DNA from: Picocystis sp. L7
Taxonomy: Eukaryota; Chlorophyta; Picocystophyceae; Picocystales; Picocystaceae
Assembly (NCBI GenBank): GCA_020975725.1
Contig: QXJR01000027.1
Span: forward strand, 434,001-498,000
DNA: 64,000 bases
Direction: 5' to 3'
Program-made: the position numbers and the translations under genes
Part shown: piece by piece, positions 9,012 to 18,932 of the stretch
Position numbering within the stretch: the stretch's first letter is position 1
How the letters are laid out: the number at the start of each line of letters is the position of its first letter
The notes under the pieces: generated by a model
What the model saw: only the letters and a program-made list of their open reading frames with translations
Told to the model about the DNA's origin: nothing
Databases searched by the model: none

Positions 9012-11828
9012 TCACGTCCCCCTCACTTTGTAGGCTTGCAAGTCTGCCAGGTGTCGCATCGTGGGACGGCCGTGCGGGCAATTCCAGGGGGCATCAAGAC
9101 CAGACAGACTGCTCACCACTTTCTTCATTTCTTCATGGTGGAGCGCTTTTCCTATCATGATGGAGGACCTGCAAGCCCTCATTGCAAGCATTGCCCTTAC
9201 CTTGCTCGGACGAGGAATCTGCCCGTTCAGCACTCCACCCGTCGAGCGAAGTGAGGACGCAATTTCATAAACATCCTCTGGCCCAAAAGTCACATTCTTG
9301 CTGAATGGAACAGATTCTAGTTGCCATCGTTGAGTCCCAGGCGCATGGTAGTTTTCTTTAATTTCAAACCCGTTCTGTTGGAACACTTCAAGGTTTTCAG
9401 ACACAACCACTTCATCTGCTGGGCTGAAATCCAATGGCATCGGATGCAGCAGAGGCTGCTTGTTTAAAACAACTGTCCTTTGCAACTTTTCAAAGTTTTT
9501 AATCTCATCAGATGCATGCTGGTCTACAATGAAGAGGTCTTCCCCAAGCCGACAAATTATGAATCCAAGATTGAATTGACCTACGACTTTCATCCGGTTG
9601 AAGTCTTGCTTCTTGAACACCCTTTCTAGTTCTGCCTCTGCCTGTTTGTTTTCGGGTAGAACATTCTCTGCATCTGCCAAAGATGAGTGCAGGTACTTCT
9701 TCGGGTGATGCCTGGAGAGCTCTAACAAGTTCTCATTCAAACGTTTCTTACCATGCCTTAAGCCTTGCCAGTCAAAAACAACTACGCTGTCTGCCTGCTT
9801 TGCTGCTCCTCCAGCAAATACTGCACTTTGATCTGCCCGGGGATGGTTGCAGACATAAACTTGGTCATGGGTAGGATGTTCCCCCATTCTGTCATCCTCT
9901 ACTAGATCTAAAGAAATCGAGAACATGGCTTCTTTGTTGTTCTCTGTATCTTGAGGTGTTTTGTGAGTATCTTCTGGATTCGAAAGTGATGCTTTCTCTC
10001 CCGAGCCTTCAAGTTCCATCAGCCGGGTGTCTGCTGGAGGTCTCTGCCCTGGCAACTTTACAAGGTTAAAGAGATCAAAACAATGGCATACCGGCCCGCA
10101 TGCATGATCAAAAGTCCGTGTTGGAAATGCTTCTGGGGTAACGCCGTCCTCTTTTTCTTGGGATTGGCTTCTTGAGCCATCCAATTCTTTGTCCTCAACT
10201 GTGTCGACTTGCTCGGTATTTGCAGGTTCTGCAACCTGCTCTGAAGATTCCACGAGCCCACGAACAGCATCACTTGGCATTGTATACGGAGCATTGACCA
10301 CACTTGCCTGGAAGTGATTTTTTGGTTCGCTCAACCTGCCACCCTCATCTGTCCTCCTTTCTCTTTCGTGTAGAGTATTGACGTTGTTATTCATATCCTT
10401 GGCCTCATCCACAGTCACCTCACAACTGTCTGGTAGGGAGGGGACGAACTCAAAGGAATGCGAAGGGGTGACGATTCCTGGGCAACTTTTGTAAGTGGGC
10501 CTACCTCCTGGCAGATGCAAGGCGCTTGAAAAGCCTTGTTCCTCCTGAGAGGTCTTCAAATCGTCGGGGAAACGGTAGTCTGTAGTGCTTTTGCCCAGGG
10601 TGTCATTATCGTCTTCTCCTTCGGTGCTTTGGCCAGCATTATCTCTATAGGGTCGATGCAAATTCCCATCTACAGGAACAAAGGAGAGGGTTGCCTGGCT
10701 CAGCCTGCGTGGGGCTACGTTTTCACCTTCTGGTTTGCTTGCGTTGTAATTGTTCAGCCCAATATCATTCAAGGGAATGGTGTACTTGCTGGGTTGGTAG
10801 AGTCGCTCTAGGGCGTCCTTAAAAGAAGAGAGGAGCTTGTCCTCGTCCAATAGAAAGACCTTCCTCTTATCTGGAGTGACATTGACGTCATAAGTGCCTG
10901 ATGGTAGGCTCAAATCCAAAATCGCACTCGGATACTGATTGCTGTTGAAACTTTTGTACACCTCGTTTAGGACCTTGCTAAAACGGGGGAGATCCACTGG
11001 TCTCTTGCTTGCGTAAAAGAATTGCCTATCTCCAGCAGCTCGACCAGATCCTGAAGAACACTTTGATAAAAAGCCTCGAAGCACGTACCCGTCGAGCAGG
11101 TTTTCATTCATTGGTATCATCGAGGAAGCAGTCTTGTTCCCGAATATAGTGACCAAGTTGGCGTGCATCGATGCACCTTCCTGGGTATGCACAACTGTTT
11201 GTCTCCCTCCCTGCTTCGAGTGGTTCGTGCATACAAATCGAACCCCTTCTGAAATCACCGCGTAGGACTGGAGCACGGACAGCATTTTCGCGTACTCTCG
11301 CTTCAGGTTCCGTTTGAATTCTCGGTGTCGCACGGGCAGGGGCTTGAACAAGTTCCGGACTGCCACGGTGGTACCCACGGCTCTTGCTACATCTTCCTGA
11401 TGCACTAGAACTCCCATGCTGTCGAAGTCGAGTTTCTTGGCCACCACCTCCTCCGTTGTCCTGGTGATTACGCTCAGCTCCGACAGTGAGCAGAGCGAGC
11501 TGAGTGCTTCTCCTCGGAATCCGAAGGTGTTGACGGCTTCCAGGTCGGAGAATTCCGTGAGTTTCGACGTGTGGTGCTTTCTGGCCAAGCACTGGTAATC
11601 TTCGGGCTTGACCCCGTGTCCGTTGTCTGCCACTTCGATGCTTTCGGATCCGAATTCCTTGACTTTGATCTCCACGTTGGTGGCTCCGGCGTCGAGGCTG
11701 TTTTCGACGAGCTCCTTCACGGCGGTGGCCAGGTCCAACACCACCTGTCCCGAGCAGATGCGATGCACGCTGGAGGCCGCGATCGCGCGGATCCGGGCCT
11801 CGGGAGCGCCTCCTCTCGGCTCGTCCAT
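9012..11828 (-). CDS. PMS1: MutL-alpha mismatch-repair endonuclease subunit (PMS2/plant PMS1)
   Basis: The 938-residue MutL homologue pairs with MLH1 in DNA mismatch repair in the nucleus. The N-terminal GHKL ATPase domain shows KELVENSLDAGA, DNGHGV and GFRGEALSSL. A long, poorly conserved acidic linker spans about 350-690. The C-terminal dimerisation/endonuclease domain keeps the metal-binding motif DQHASDEIKNFE (D-Q-H-A-x2-E-x4-E), then ACR (in AMRACRSSI) and CPHGRP. These three elements mark the nicking-competent PMS2-type subunit rather than MLH1 or MLH3. The gene is one exon. It was probably transcribed divergently from ALADIN from a shared promoter of about 340 bp before a retrotransposon split that region. 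Plant genes of this type are named PMS1, animal ones PMS2. Confidence 0.95.
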   Translation of the reverse strand: MDEPRGGAPEARIRAIAASSVHRICSGQVVLDLATAVKELVENSLDAGATNVEIKVKEFGSESIEVADNGHGVKPEDYQCLARKHHTSKLTEFSDLEAVNTFGFRGEALSSLCSLSELSVITRTTEEVVAKKLDFDSMGVLVHQEDVARAVGTTVAVRNLFKPLPVRHREFKRNLKREYAKMLSVLQSYAVISEGVRFVCTNHSKQGGRQTVVHTQEGASMHANLVTIFGNKTASSMIPMNENLLDGYVLRGFLSKCSSGSGRAAGDRQFFYASKRPVDLPRFSKVLNEVYKSFNSNQYPSAILDLSLPSGTYDVNVTPDKRKVFLLDEDKLLSSFKDALERLYQPSKYTIPLNDIGLNNYNASKPEGENVAPRRLSQATLSFVPVDGNLHRPYRDNAGQSTEGEDDNDTLGKSTTDYRFPDDLKTSQEEQGFSSALHLPGGRPTYKSCPGIVTPSHSFEFVPSLPDSCEVTVDEAKDMNNNVNTLHERERRTDEGGRLSEPKNHFQASVVNAPYTMPSDAVRGLVESSEQVAEPANTEQVDTVEDKELDGSRSQSQEKEDGVTPEAFPTRTFDHACGPVCHCFDLFNLVKLPGQRPPADTRLMELEGSGEKASLSNPEDTHKTPQDTENNKEAMFSISLDLVEDDRMGEHPTHDQVYVCNHPRADQSAVFAGGAAKQADSVVVFDWQGLRHGKKRLNENLLELSRHHPKKYLHSSLADAENVLPENKQAEAELERVFKKQDFNRMKVVGQFNLGFIICRLGEDLFIVDQHASDEIKNFEKLQRTVVLNKQPLLHPMPLDFSPADEVVVSENLEVFQQNGFEIKENYHAPGTQRWQLESVPFSKNVTFGPEDVYEIASSLRSTGGVLNGQIPRPSKVRAMLAMRACRSSIMIGKALHHEEMKKVVSSLSGLDAPWNCPHGRPTMRHLADLQAYKVRGT

Positions 11829-12011
11829 CGCGCAGCACGCGACCGCAGCACGCCAGCACGCACGCTCCTGGCTTAACTGTTCGCTTAACTCCCATCATCG
11901 CCTCTCGATCCCTCTCACGAGGGAGGGGGATTCCCGCCGAGGGGAGATTCGAAGGACGAACGAATATTCGGGGCTCGATCGGAAAGGGGGCCGGGTCGAC
12001 CCGGGTGCTGT

Positions 12012-12500
12012 TGTTGAATGAGGGTCTTCTTCCCTCTGGTAAATTTCTGCAGTGTTCACTGTTGTGAACCTGTTGTGAACTAGTTGGTGGGGTTTCTTTC
12101 TCTCCCTCCGTACGTTCACTTTCTGATCCGGTGTGGCGTTACGTCGACGATGTTGTCCGTCACGTGTTCGAGAGCTGCTCGTGGAGCTCGATGGAGGAAG
12201 AAGGCACGTTGTTGATCTCGTGTCAGGTTCAAAGTTCTATTACAGGTAAGGTGTCGCGCTCCTTATATAGTCGCGTAGGTTTGTTTGTCCAATGGTTTAT
12301 CATTGGTCTATTTTGCTGTGATTGACACGAGTTTGTTGGGCTCAGTTGTTTGTTCCTCGGACGCACAGTTTGTTCCGTTCCACGAAACGTTCGTCGGCCC
12401 ACATGTCGATCTGTCGGTCGATACTTTGGTTGGGGCCACCAGAGAGTAAATCCCCTTTGGTTGGGGCTGTCCAGCCTCTAGTACTTTGGGTACTTCAACA
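12012..12500 (-). repeat. Downstream (3') LTR of the copia element
   Basis: This 489-bp copy begins TGTTGAATG and ends TACTTCAACA as read on the plus strand. It matches 16405-16893 with no difference seen on direct comparison. Because the element reads on the minus strand, this is its 3' LTR. The polyprotein frame continues into it. Confidence 0.95.
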
Positions 12501-15500
12501 CTCCCACTCAGCTTCAAACAAGTTGGATTCTTCATGCCAAGTCTCTTGATGCATGTTCGGAATTTCTCTGTTGGTAATCGTTTTGTCAGATAGTCAGCCC
12601 ACATTTGGTCAGTTGAGCAGTAGACGAAGTTTACTTCTGCACGGATTGCTCGCTCCCGCAGAAAATGATGTTGTACGTCTATATGTTTCGCACGTGTTAC
12701 GGATTGTGGATTCTTGATCAATCTTAGCGCTGACTGATTATCCATGTGTATGGTTGCAGTTATATGTTTAGGTTTCAAGAGTTGCATCAGGTAATTTTTG
12801 ATCCACAGTACTTCCTTCACTGCTGCTGTTGCAGCCTGATACTCGGCTTCAGTTGTGGATATTGCAATGGTAGGTTGCAATTTGCTTTGCCAAGCTACTA
12901 GCCCCCCCATTACTTGGACAGTGTATCCTGTTCTGGATCTTCTGGTTTCATGTTCTCCAGCATAGTCAGCATCACTGTAAGCCACGATATTGATTGATTC
13001 AGCCACGTTTTCGCTCGTGGCTTCATAGACTAACATGAGTTTTGTTGATCCATTTAGATACTTGAGAGTTCCTCTCATTGCGTTCCAGTGTGGTTTCTTT
13101 GGGTTGTTGTTGTGTCTGGCCAATGCAGAAGCAGCATAGCTGATGTCAGGTCTTGTGGTTCCTCCTAGGTACTGTAATTGTCCACAGATTTTCTGATATT
13201 GAAGGTGATCTATGCCTTCCGACTCCTGGTCCTCCTTCAGTGGTACGTTCAAGGGTGTTGATTGGCTGCGACTTTCTTCGATTCTGTGTTCCTTGATATA
13301 ATTGCTGATTTTGTTTTCTTGATGCATGGTCAGTAATTTTGCAGCTCTATCTCTTTGAATGGTCATTCCCAGAAAATGTTGTGCCTCTCCCATGTCAGTG
13401 ATTTTGTATTTGCTCTTGATCAGTTCTTTTATGGTTTGGATGGTTGTCAGATCACTGCTGGCTATTAGGATGTCATCGACGTAAAAGCAGATCAGGCAGG
13501 TTATCTCATCTGTGTTACATTTGAGCACACTTTGGTCTAGTTGGTTGCAGATGAAGTTTAGATCAGTCAGAGTTTTGGTGAGTTCGTGGTTCCAAGCCCT
13601 TGGTGCTTGTTTGAGTCCGTAGAGACTTCTGTTCAGTTTTAGAACTTGTGCTGACTCATTGTTTGTTTCCAGTCCATTGGGTATTCGCAGATAGACCTCT
13701 TCTTCGAGTTCTGCATTTAAGAAGGCTGTCTCTACATCTAATTGATGTAAGTGTAAATCTAGTTGATTCACTACGGCGAGAAATAAACGTAGTCCTGTTT
13801 TGCTGACCACTGATGCATAGATTTCATCATAATCTACTCCAGGTCGTTGATGGCAACCAAGAGCTACTAGTCTGGCTTTATATTTGATGATGTTGTTGCA
13901 GCCATCTCTTTTGATGTTGAATATCCACTTGGTTCCCAGTGCCTTCTTTTCTTTTGGTAGTTCTGAGAATTCCCATGTTCTCATCTGGTTCAGCGAGTTC
14001 AGTTCAGTTTGTACAGCTTGGTCCCACATTTCTTTGTCTGGTCTTCTCATTGCTTGGTGGTACCCATCAAATTTGTCAGGTAAATCTTTTGCATTGAATG
14101 CAGTGTAGTTGGTCCTCCTGTTTGGTCTCAAATTATATCGCTGACCATTTTCTGCTTGTTCTTCACCAGAGTTTCCTTGTAGAGTCAGATCAGATCCAGT
14201 TTCTTCCTGTGGAGCACTGAGCAAATTCTCAGTGATATTGTCTGGTTCTGGTGGGGTAGTTGTCCCCAGGTCAGTTAATTCTGTACCGTTTTCCTCCCAC
14301 TGTATGCTTTGATTTAGGTAATTTGTCAGATCTCCGTAGGTACGTTTCTCGTATGTTGTGGGGTTGTATGTTCCCATGCGATCTTCATTGAATCTGACAT
14401 TTCTGCTTATTGCCAGGTTGTTACCCACAAGAACTCTGTAAGTGGATGAGTTTTCGTATCCCAGCATGATTCCTTTCTCACTTCTTGGGTCAAACTTTCC
14501 AGTGATTCTTGGTTTTGGCTTCAGTACCCAGCATTCACATCCAAATACACGCAGGTTTTGAATGTTTGCTGGTTTCTTCGTCAGTTTTTCGTATGGAGTG
14601 ATCCTATCGTTTCCAGTTGATGGTGGCAGCTTGTTTCTGGTGTAGGCATAGTTTCTTATTGCCTCACCCCAATATTTTGTTGGTAGGTTGCAGTTTTCAA
14701 GCATGGTGCTTGCATGGTCTCTTAGATCTCTGTGGTATCGTTCAGCATCATTTTGCTCAGGTGCATAACCTGCTGTCAGTTCATGTTGGATACCTCTCTC
14801 ATTGAGGAATTGTTTGAGATCTGTTCCCAGAAATTCTTGTCCTCTGTCAGTTCGAATGGCTCTGGTTTTCTTGCCACCTGCTAGTCTTTCCAGACTGTTG
14901 ATTGCCTTTTTGGCATAGGTTGATGCTTGTCCTTTGCTTGTCATCAGGTAAGTCATCCCAAACTTCGTTGAGTGATCCAGTACTGACAAATAGTGTGAGT
15001 ATCCTGCAGGTGTTTCTGGCGAGATTGGTCCTACCACATCCATGTATACCAAGTCCAGTGGCTGGTACTCATAAGTTTTTGGATGATGGCGAGCAGATAC
15101 TTGTTTGCATGTGATGCATGCTTCACATGGAGCATCAGTCTTATGTGGTAGGTTTAGCTTGCGTATTCGATCTGAGTGTATATGTCCCAGTCGCTGATGC
15201 CATATTTTCGCTGTTGCTTTGAGGCAGTAGTTGTGTCCAGTTTTGGTACTGATCTCCAGTTTTTGGTTTCCCTTTCTGATTATGCACTTCTGTAGTTCAA
15301 AGGTGACAGTGGCATCTGTGTGTATCATACTTGATACTGACATTAGATTGGCTTTTAGACCAGGTACATACAGAACGTTTTCCAGTATCATTTTGGTTTT
15401 GTGGGAGTCATTTAGTTCCAATTCTGCAGTTCCTCTGAGCTCGGAGGTAAGGTAGCTTCCGTCTGCAATTTCGATCTGTATTATCTTTTCTGATCTGGTA

Positions 15501-16375
15501 CTGACCTTGAGAATGTCTTTCTGTCCTGTCATGTGCCAGGAGGCTCCCGAATCTATGATCCAGTTTTGTTTGTTGGTGGTTTCTAGTTCTGCAGCTAGTG
15601 CCATAAGACTGATGGTGTTCAAAGGCTTGTTTCCTTTGTACTTACTTTTACTCTTGGGCATGTTTCTTTTGGTATCTTGTTTGCCGTAGTCTTTCTGGAA
15701 TTGCCAGCAGTCATCGAGAATGTGGCCAAGTTTCTTGCAGTACTGACATTGTACCTTGTTTTTGTCTGCAGGTTTTACAGGTGAAACTTCTTTGAGCATA
15801 TAGCTCACGTTCAAGTTCAGTTTGGCTTCCTCATGTACAAGTGATCTTCTAATCTCAGCCAATGTCAAACTCACTGTCATGTGGTCCAGGACAGTGGTCA
15901 GATTATTGTAATCTGCAGGTAAGCCATTGAGTGCTATTGTGATCACATCCTTTTCAGGAGTGTTCACACCAATCTGTTTGAGCTCATTGACTATTTGTAC
16001 TAACTTGTTCATGTAATGCTCGATGCTTTGATCAGGATATTTTTTGAATCTGCTGAGTGCAGCTTTCAGCGATCGTTCTCGCAGGTATCCAGTTTCTTGA
16101 TATATGGCTTTTATAGCCATCCATAATTCATGTGGTGTGGTACAGTGCATCACATTATCCACGTAATCCATTGAAATTGAGTTCAGAATTCTGATCTTTG
16201 CTGAATTCATTTTTTGTTTTGTTTTCTCTTCCTTCTTTTCCTCTTCTGTGGGATTGACCATTGTCACCTCCCACAGCCCATTGAGAACCAGGTGGTTTTC
16301 CATCCTGAAAAACCACTCCTTCCAATTTTCTCCATTTAGATTTGGTACACCATTGATATGTGCTGGATCAGTCAT
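12308..16375 (-). CDS. Copia gag-pol polyprotein
   Basis: A single open frame of about 1355 residues. The landmarks in order are a copia gag N-terminus and a CCHC zinc knuckle near 208 (C-x2-C-x4-H-x4-C). The aspartic protease motif DSGAS lies near 273, and the integrase H-H-C-C region near 395-425 is followed by the integrase core. Reverse transcriptase has YVDD near 965, and RNase H begins near 1130 (SDADYAG, TEAEY). The frame could start at a non-ATG codon slightly upstream; the first in-frame ATG is at 16375. The last roughly 65 residues are encoded inside the LTR. The element looks whole. Confidence 0.93.
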   Translation of the reverse strand: MTDPAHINGVPNLNGENWKEWFFRMENHLVLNGLWEVTMVNPTEEEKKEEKTKQKMNSAKIRILNSISMDYVDNVMHCTTPHELWMAIKAIYQETGYLRERSLKAALSRFKKYPDQSIEHYMNKLVQIVNELKQIGVNTPEKDVITIALNGLPADYNNLTTVLDHMTVSLTLAEIRRSLVHEEAKLNLNVSYMLKEVSPVKPADKNKVQCQYCKKLGHILDDCWQFQKDYGKQDTKRNMPKSKSKYKGNKPLNTISLMALAAELETTNKQNWIIDSGASWHMTGQKDILKVSTRSEKIIQIEIADGSYLTSELRGTAELELNDSHKTKMILENVLYVPGLKANLMSVSSMIHTDATVTFELQKCIIRKGNQKLEISTKTGHNYCLKATAKIWHQRLGHIHSDRIRKLNLPHKTDAPCEACITCKQVSARHHPKTYEYQPLDLVYMDVVGPISPETPAGYSHYLSVLDHSTKFGMTYLMTSKGQASTYAKKAINSLERLAGGKKTRAIRTDRGQEFLGTDLKQFLNERGIQHELTAGYAPEQNDAERYHRDLRDHASTMLENCNLPTKYWGEAIRNYAYTRNKLPPSTGNDRITPYEKLTKKPANIQNLRVFGCECWVLKPKPRITGKFDPRSEKGIMLGYENSSTYRVLVGNNLAISRNVRFNEDRMGTYNPTTYEKRTYGDLTNYLNQSIQWEENGTELTDLGTTTPPEPDNITENLLSAPQEETGSDLTLQGNSGEEQAENGQRYNLRPNRRTNYTAFNAKDLPDKFDGYHQAMRRPDKEMWDQAVQTELNSLNQMRTWEFSELPKEKKALGTKWIFNIKRDGCNNIIKYKARLVALGCHQRPGVDYDEIYASVVSKTGLRLFLAVVNQLDLHLHQLDVETAFLNAELEEEVYLRIPNGLETNNESAQVLKLNRSLYGLKQAPRAWNHELTKTLTDLNFICNQLDQSVLKCNTDEITCLICFYVDDILIASSDLTTIQTIKELIKSKYKITDMGEAQHFLGMTIQRDRAAKLLTMHQENKISNYIKEHRIEESRSQSTPLNVPLKEDQESEGIDHLQYQKICGQLQYLGGTTRPDISYAASALARHNNNPKKPHWNAMRGTLKYLNGSTKLMLVYEATSENVAESINIVAYSDADYAGEHETRRSRTGYTVQVMGGLVAWQSKLQPTIAISTTEAEYQAATAAVKEVLWIKNYLMQLLKPKHITATIHMDNQSALRLIKNPQSVTRAKHIDVQHHFLRERAIRAEVNFVYCSTDQMWADYLTKRLPTEKFRTCIKRLGMKNPTCLKLSGSVEVPKVLEAGQPQPKGIYSLVAPTKVSTDRSTCGPTNVSWNGTNCASEEQTTEPNKLVSITAK

Positions 16376-16404
16376 ATCTTTACTCGATTCCAAGGCTCTT
16401 AACC

Positions 16405-16893
16405 TGTTGAATGAGGGTCTTCTTCCCTCTGGTAAATTTCTGCAGTGTTCACTGTTGTGAACCTGTTGTGAACTAGTTGGTGGGGTTTCTTTCTCTCCCT
16501 CCGTACGTTCACTTTCTGATCCGGTGTGGCGTTACGTCGACGATGTTGTCCGTCACGTGTTCGAGAGCTGCTCGTGGAGCTCGATGGAGGAAGAAGGCAC
16601 GTTGTTGATCTCGTGTCAGGTTCAAAGTTCTATTACAGGTAAGGTGTCGCGCTCCTTATATAGTCGCGTAGGTTTGTTTGTCCAATGGTTTATCATTGGT
16701 CTATTTTGCTGTGATTGACACGAGTTTGTTGGGCTCAGTTGTTTGTTCCTCGGACGCACAGTTTGTTCCGTTCCACGAAACGTTCGTCGGCCCACATGTC
16801 GATCTGTCGGTCGATACTTTGGTTGGGGCCACCAGAGAGTAAATCCCCTTTGGTTGGGGCTGTCCAGCCTCTAGTACTTTGGGTACTTCAACA
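16405..16893 (-). repeat. Upstream (5') LTR of the copia element
   Basis: This 489-bp LTR is followed by the target duplication GCTGT at 16894. On the minus strand it carries the element's promoter side. Just inside it, after a short GG, lies the probable primer-binding site, the minus-strand stretch GGTTAAGAGCC. Confidence 0.95.
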
Positions 16894-17052
16894 GCTGTCC
16901 GGTTCCCCAAAGGAAGCATACCCGGACGGCAAGGGACAATGGAGAATATTCGCACGGGCCGATGGATCGCGGCCTCCATTCTCCTTTCGTTTCGGGTTCG
17001 ATCGGAAGGTCCCATCGGACAGATAGGAGGATTCGAAACCAGGATTCGATCG

Positions 17053-18402
17053 ATGGATCCCGTCGAATCGGTCCAGACGTCGGTCGACACGGCGATGGCG
17101 ACGACGCGAACGCTGGGCGAGGTGAACTGTCGCGTCCTCTGCGCCGAAGATGCTGCGGCACTCGAAAGAGCCGTGAGAAGCGGGGTGGCCTATCCACCGA
17201 TGGGTGCAGGAGCACCGCAAGTGGACCGAGCGACCGACTCGACGTCCGCTTCCGTCGGCGGTGATGCCGACGCCGAAGAAGGAGACGGCGAAGTGCAGGC
17301 CGTGGAATCGAGAGGCTTGCGCCTGAGTATGCCGTGGATCAAGGAAACGAAGGCTCCCCCCGACCCCCTGCCGAACAGAGGGCCTCTGTCGTGGCATGCG
17401 CGCCTACCCATGCTGGCGACGAGAGGGAGCGAACACGACGTGATCGTCCACGACTTGCGCGAGTGCAGGGACACCGGGACCGCTCCGAAACCGATTGTAC
17501 TGTGCAACGAGTACCAAAAAGGCGTGCGTGGCGTTGCATGGAGGCCGTGTGCGGGAAAGCAGATCGCCGTGGCCTGCGACACGGGGGTTTGCCTTTGGAA
17601 GTTCGGCAAAGCACCTGTTCCTGGCTTTCCTGGGTTTGCACAGGTCAAGGAAGATCCAGAAGCAGCGTGGATGGTGTTTGTTGATGTAGATAAGCCAGCT
17701 TCCACTCTGAGTTGGAGCCCGAACGGCAAGCACCTCGCAGTAGCTCATGAACATTCGGCAGGCTTACAGGTTTGGGACGTTTCAAGGAGGACTGCCTCCC
17801 CCGTGAGAGCATCACACAAAGACAAGATTCTAATGCTTCGTTGGTCTCCCTGTGGCGCTTACCTCTGGACAGGGTGTTGCAACGGAGTGTTCTACTTGTG
17901 GGACACGTTCAACTGGACGTACAAAAAATGGAACAACCCCCAGGCCAACATACTGGATGCCAGCTGGGGGCCGGATGGCAAAGCCATTGTTGTGTGTTTT
18001 TATGGGAGGATACCCACTGTGGGAGTGTATCTTTCAGGAAAGCCTGGAGTTCTCGTGGCTCATGTTCTCCCTGTCGAGATGCCAGGTTTGTTAGAAGAAG
18101 CCGATGCCACTCCCAACTCCTGCCTGGTGGAAGCTGTAGCGTGGGATGGGACTGGAGAGCGTGTAGTTGCAGTGATGGGTCACGATCACAGCAGGGCCGG
18201 TCAGATTGCCATTTATTCGGCCAAGGCTGCACCGGTCCTAAACCTGAGCTTGATTGGCTACCTTGTGCCTCAAGCAAAGCGACTGCCACCTTCGAAGGAG
18301 AGGAGTGCATTGGAATTCCTTCCGCACTGTTCGTCTGGATCCCTTGTTGCGCACTGTTGTGCAGGCAAGGTGGATGTGTTTCCACTCATTTTTTCCAGCT
18401 AG
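17053..18402 (+). CDS. AAAS: ALADIN-like WD-repeat nucleoporin
   Basis: The 449-residue protein has WD40 repeats from about residue 115 to the C-terminus. Motif spacing resembles ALADIN, including VRGVAWRP, QIAVACDTGVCLW, TLSWSPNGKHLAVA, VFYLWDTFNW and DASWGPDGKAI. ALADIN is a peripheral nuclear-pore component, and in animals and plants it also acts at the spindle. The ATG at 17053 is chosen. The frame is open further upstream, but that part runs into the copia LTR and cannot be ancestral. A second Met (MATTRTLG) lies 14 codons in. An AATAAA signal follows at about 18462. The nearby copia insertion separates it from the PMS1/PMS2 side of its former promoter region. Confidence 0.82.
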   Translation: MDPVESVQTSVDTAMATTRTLGEVNCRVLCAEDAAALERAVRSGVAYPPMGAGAPQVDRATDSTSASVGGDADAEEGDGEVQAVESRGLRLSMPWIKETKAPPDPLPNRGPLSWHARLPMLATRGSEHDVIVHDLRECRDTGTAPKPIVLCNEYQKGVRGVAWRPCAGKQIAVACDTGVCLWKFGKAPVPGFPGFAQVKEDPEAAWMVFVDVDKPASTLSWSPNGKHLAVAHEHSAGLQVWDVSRRTASPVRASHKDKILMLRWSPCGAYLWTGCCNGVFYLWDTFNWTYKKWNNPQANILDASWGPDGKAIVVCFYGRIPTVGVYLSGKPGVLVAHVLPVEMPGLLEEADATPNSCLVEAVAWDGTGERVVAVMGHDHSRAGQIAIYSAKAAPVLNLSLIGYLVPQAKRLPPSKERSALEFLPHCSSGSLVAHCCAGKVDVFPLIFSS

Positions 18403-18632
18403 GTGCGGTCTTTGAGTAGACTCCGAATGGCGGTGCACTCTCTACCCATGTTGACCGTAATAAATTGTGGCTTTCTTCCTGTGCTGATGACGTTCCCTTT
18501 TCGACTCTGCGGCTCCGGCGAACGTGGAACGATCCCGGAGCTCAGACCAGAACAATCACAGCCCGCTGAGTTCGTTCGAAGCGATTGGTTTCGTCCCAAA
18601 GTGCCCCCAGCTCCTCCACCGACGTTGTCCCG

Positions 18633-18932
18633 ATGATCCGCCACATCTCTTTGTTGAAGTTTGTCGAAGGAAAGGCTACGCTCGAGGCGAAGAAGACGAT
18701 CGAGTCGGCCCTGAGCACGCTGCCGAGCATCATTCCGCAGATTCGCGCGTACACTTTCGGTTCAGACCTCAAGCTCGCGGAGGGGAACGCAGACTTTGCG
18801 GTGGTCGCCGATTTCGACAACGAGGACGCCTATCGGGTGTACGCGGAGCATCCCGAACACCAGAAGGTGCTCGCGCAGACGATCAAGCCGCTGCTCGATT
18901 CTAGGGTAGCTTTGCAGTACAGATTGCGCTGA
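18633..18932 (+). CDS. Dabb (stress-responsive A/B barrel) domain protein
   Basis: The 99-residue protein is almost wholly one Dabb domain: an N-terminal MIRHISLLKF strand, a helix, the DFAVVADF strand, and the YRVYAEHPEHQKV helix region with its typical Y-x3-P-x-H. Dabb proteins form dimeric ferredoxin-like barrels. In plants they include salt- or light-stress-induced proteins of unclear biochemistry, and in other lineages some are enzymes. The frame is open 16 codons further upstream but with no ATG. It lies 230 bases after ALADIN on the same strand. A substrate cannot be assigned. Confidence 0.85.
   Translation: MIRHISLLKFVEGKATLEAKKTIESALSTLPSIIPQIRAYTFGSDLKLAEGNADFAVVADFDNEDAYRVYAEHPEHQKVLAQTIKPLLDSRVALQYRLR

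Larger units (their letters stand above)
12012..16893 (-). mobile_element. Ty1/copia LTR retrotransposon, whole-looking and very young
   Basis: The element is 4882 bp, flanked by the 5-bp target-site duplication GCTGT (12007-12011 and 16894-16898), and has two 489-bp LTRs starting TGTTGAA and ending TTCAACA. The LTRs appear identical, which points to very recent insertion. Domain order gag, protease, integrase, reverse transcriptase, RNase H defines Ty1/copia. The coding direction is minus. A purine-rich tract (GAGTGGGAG on the minus strand) abuts the downstream LTR at about 12501. The insertion lies between the divergent PMS1/PMS2 and ALADIN genes. Confidence 0.95.

Noticed and set aside
16879-17052. 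Upstream extension of the ALADIN frame
   Set aside because: It begins inside the copia LTR and crosses the target duplication, so it cannot be part of the ancestral protein.
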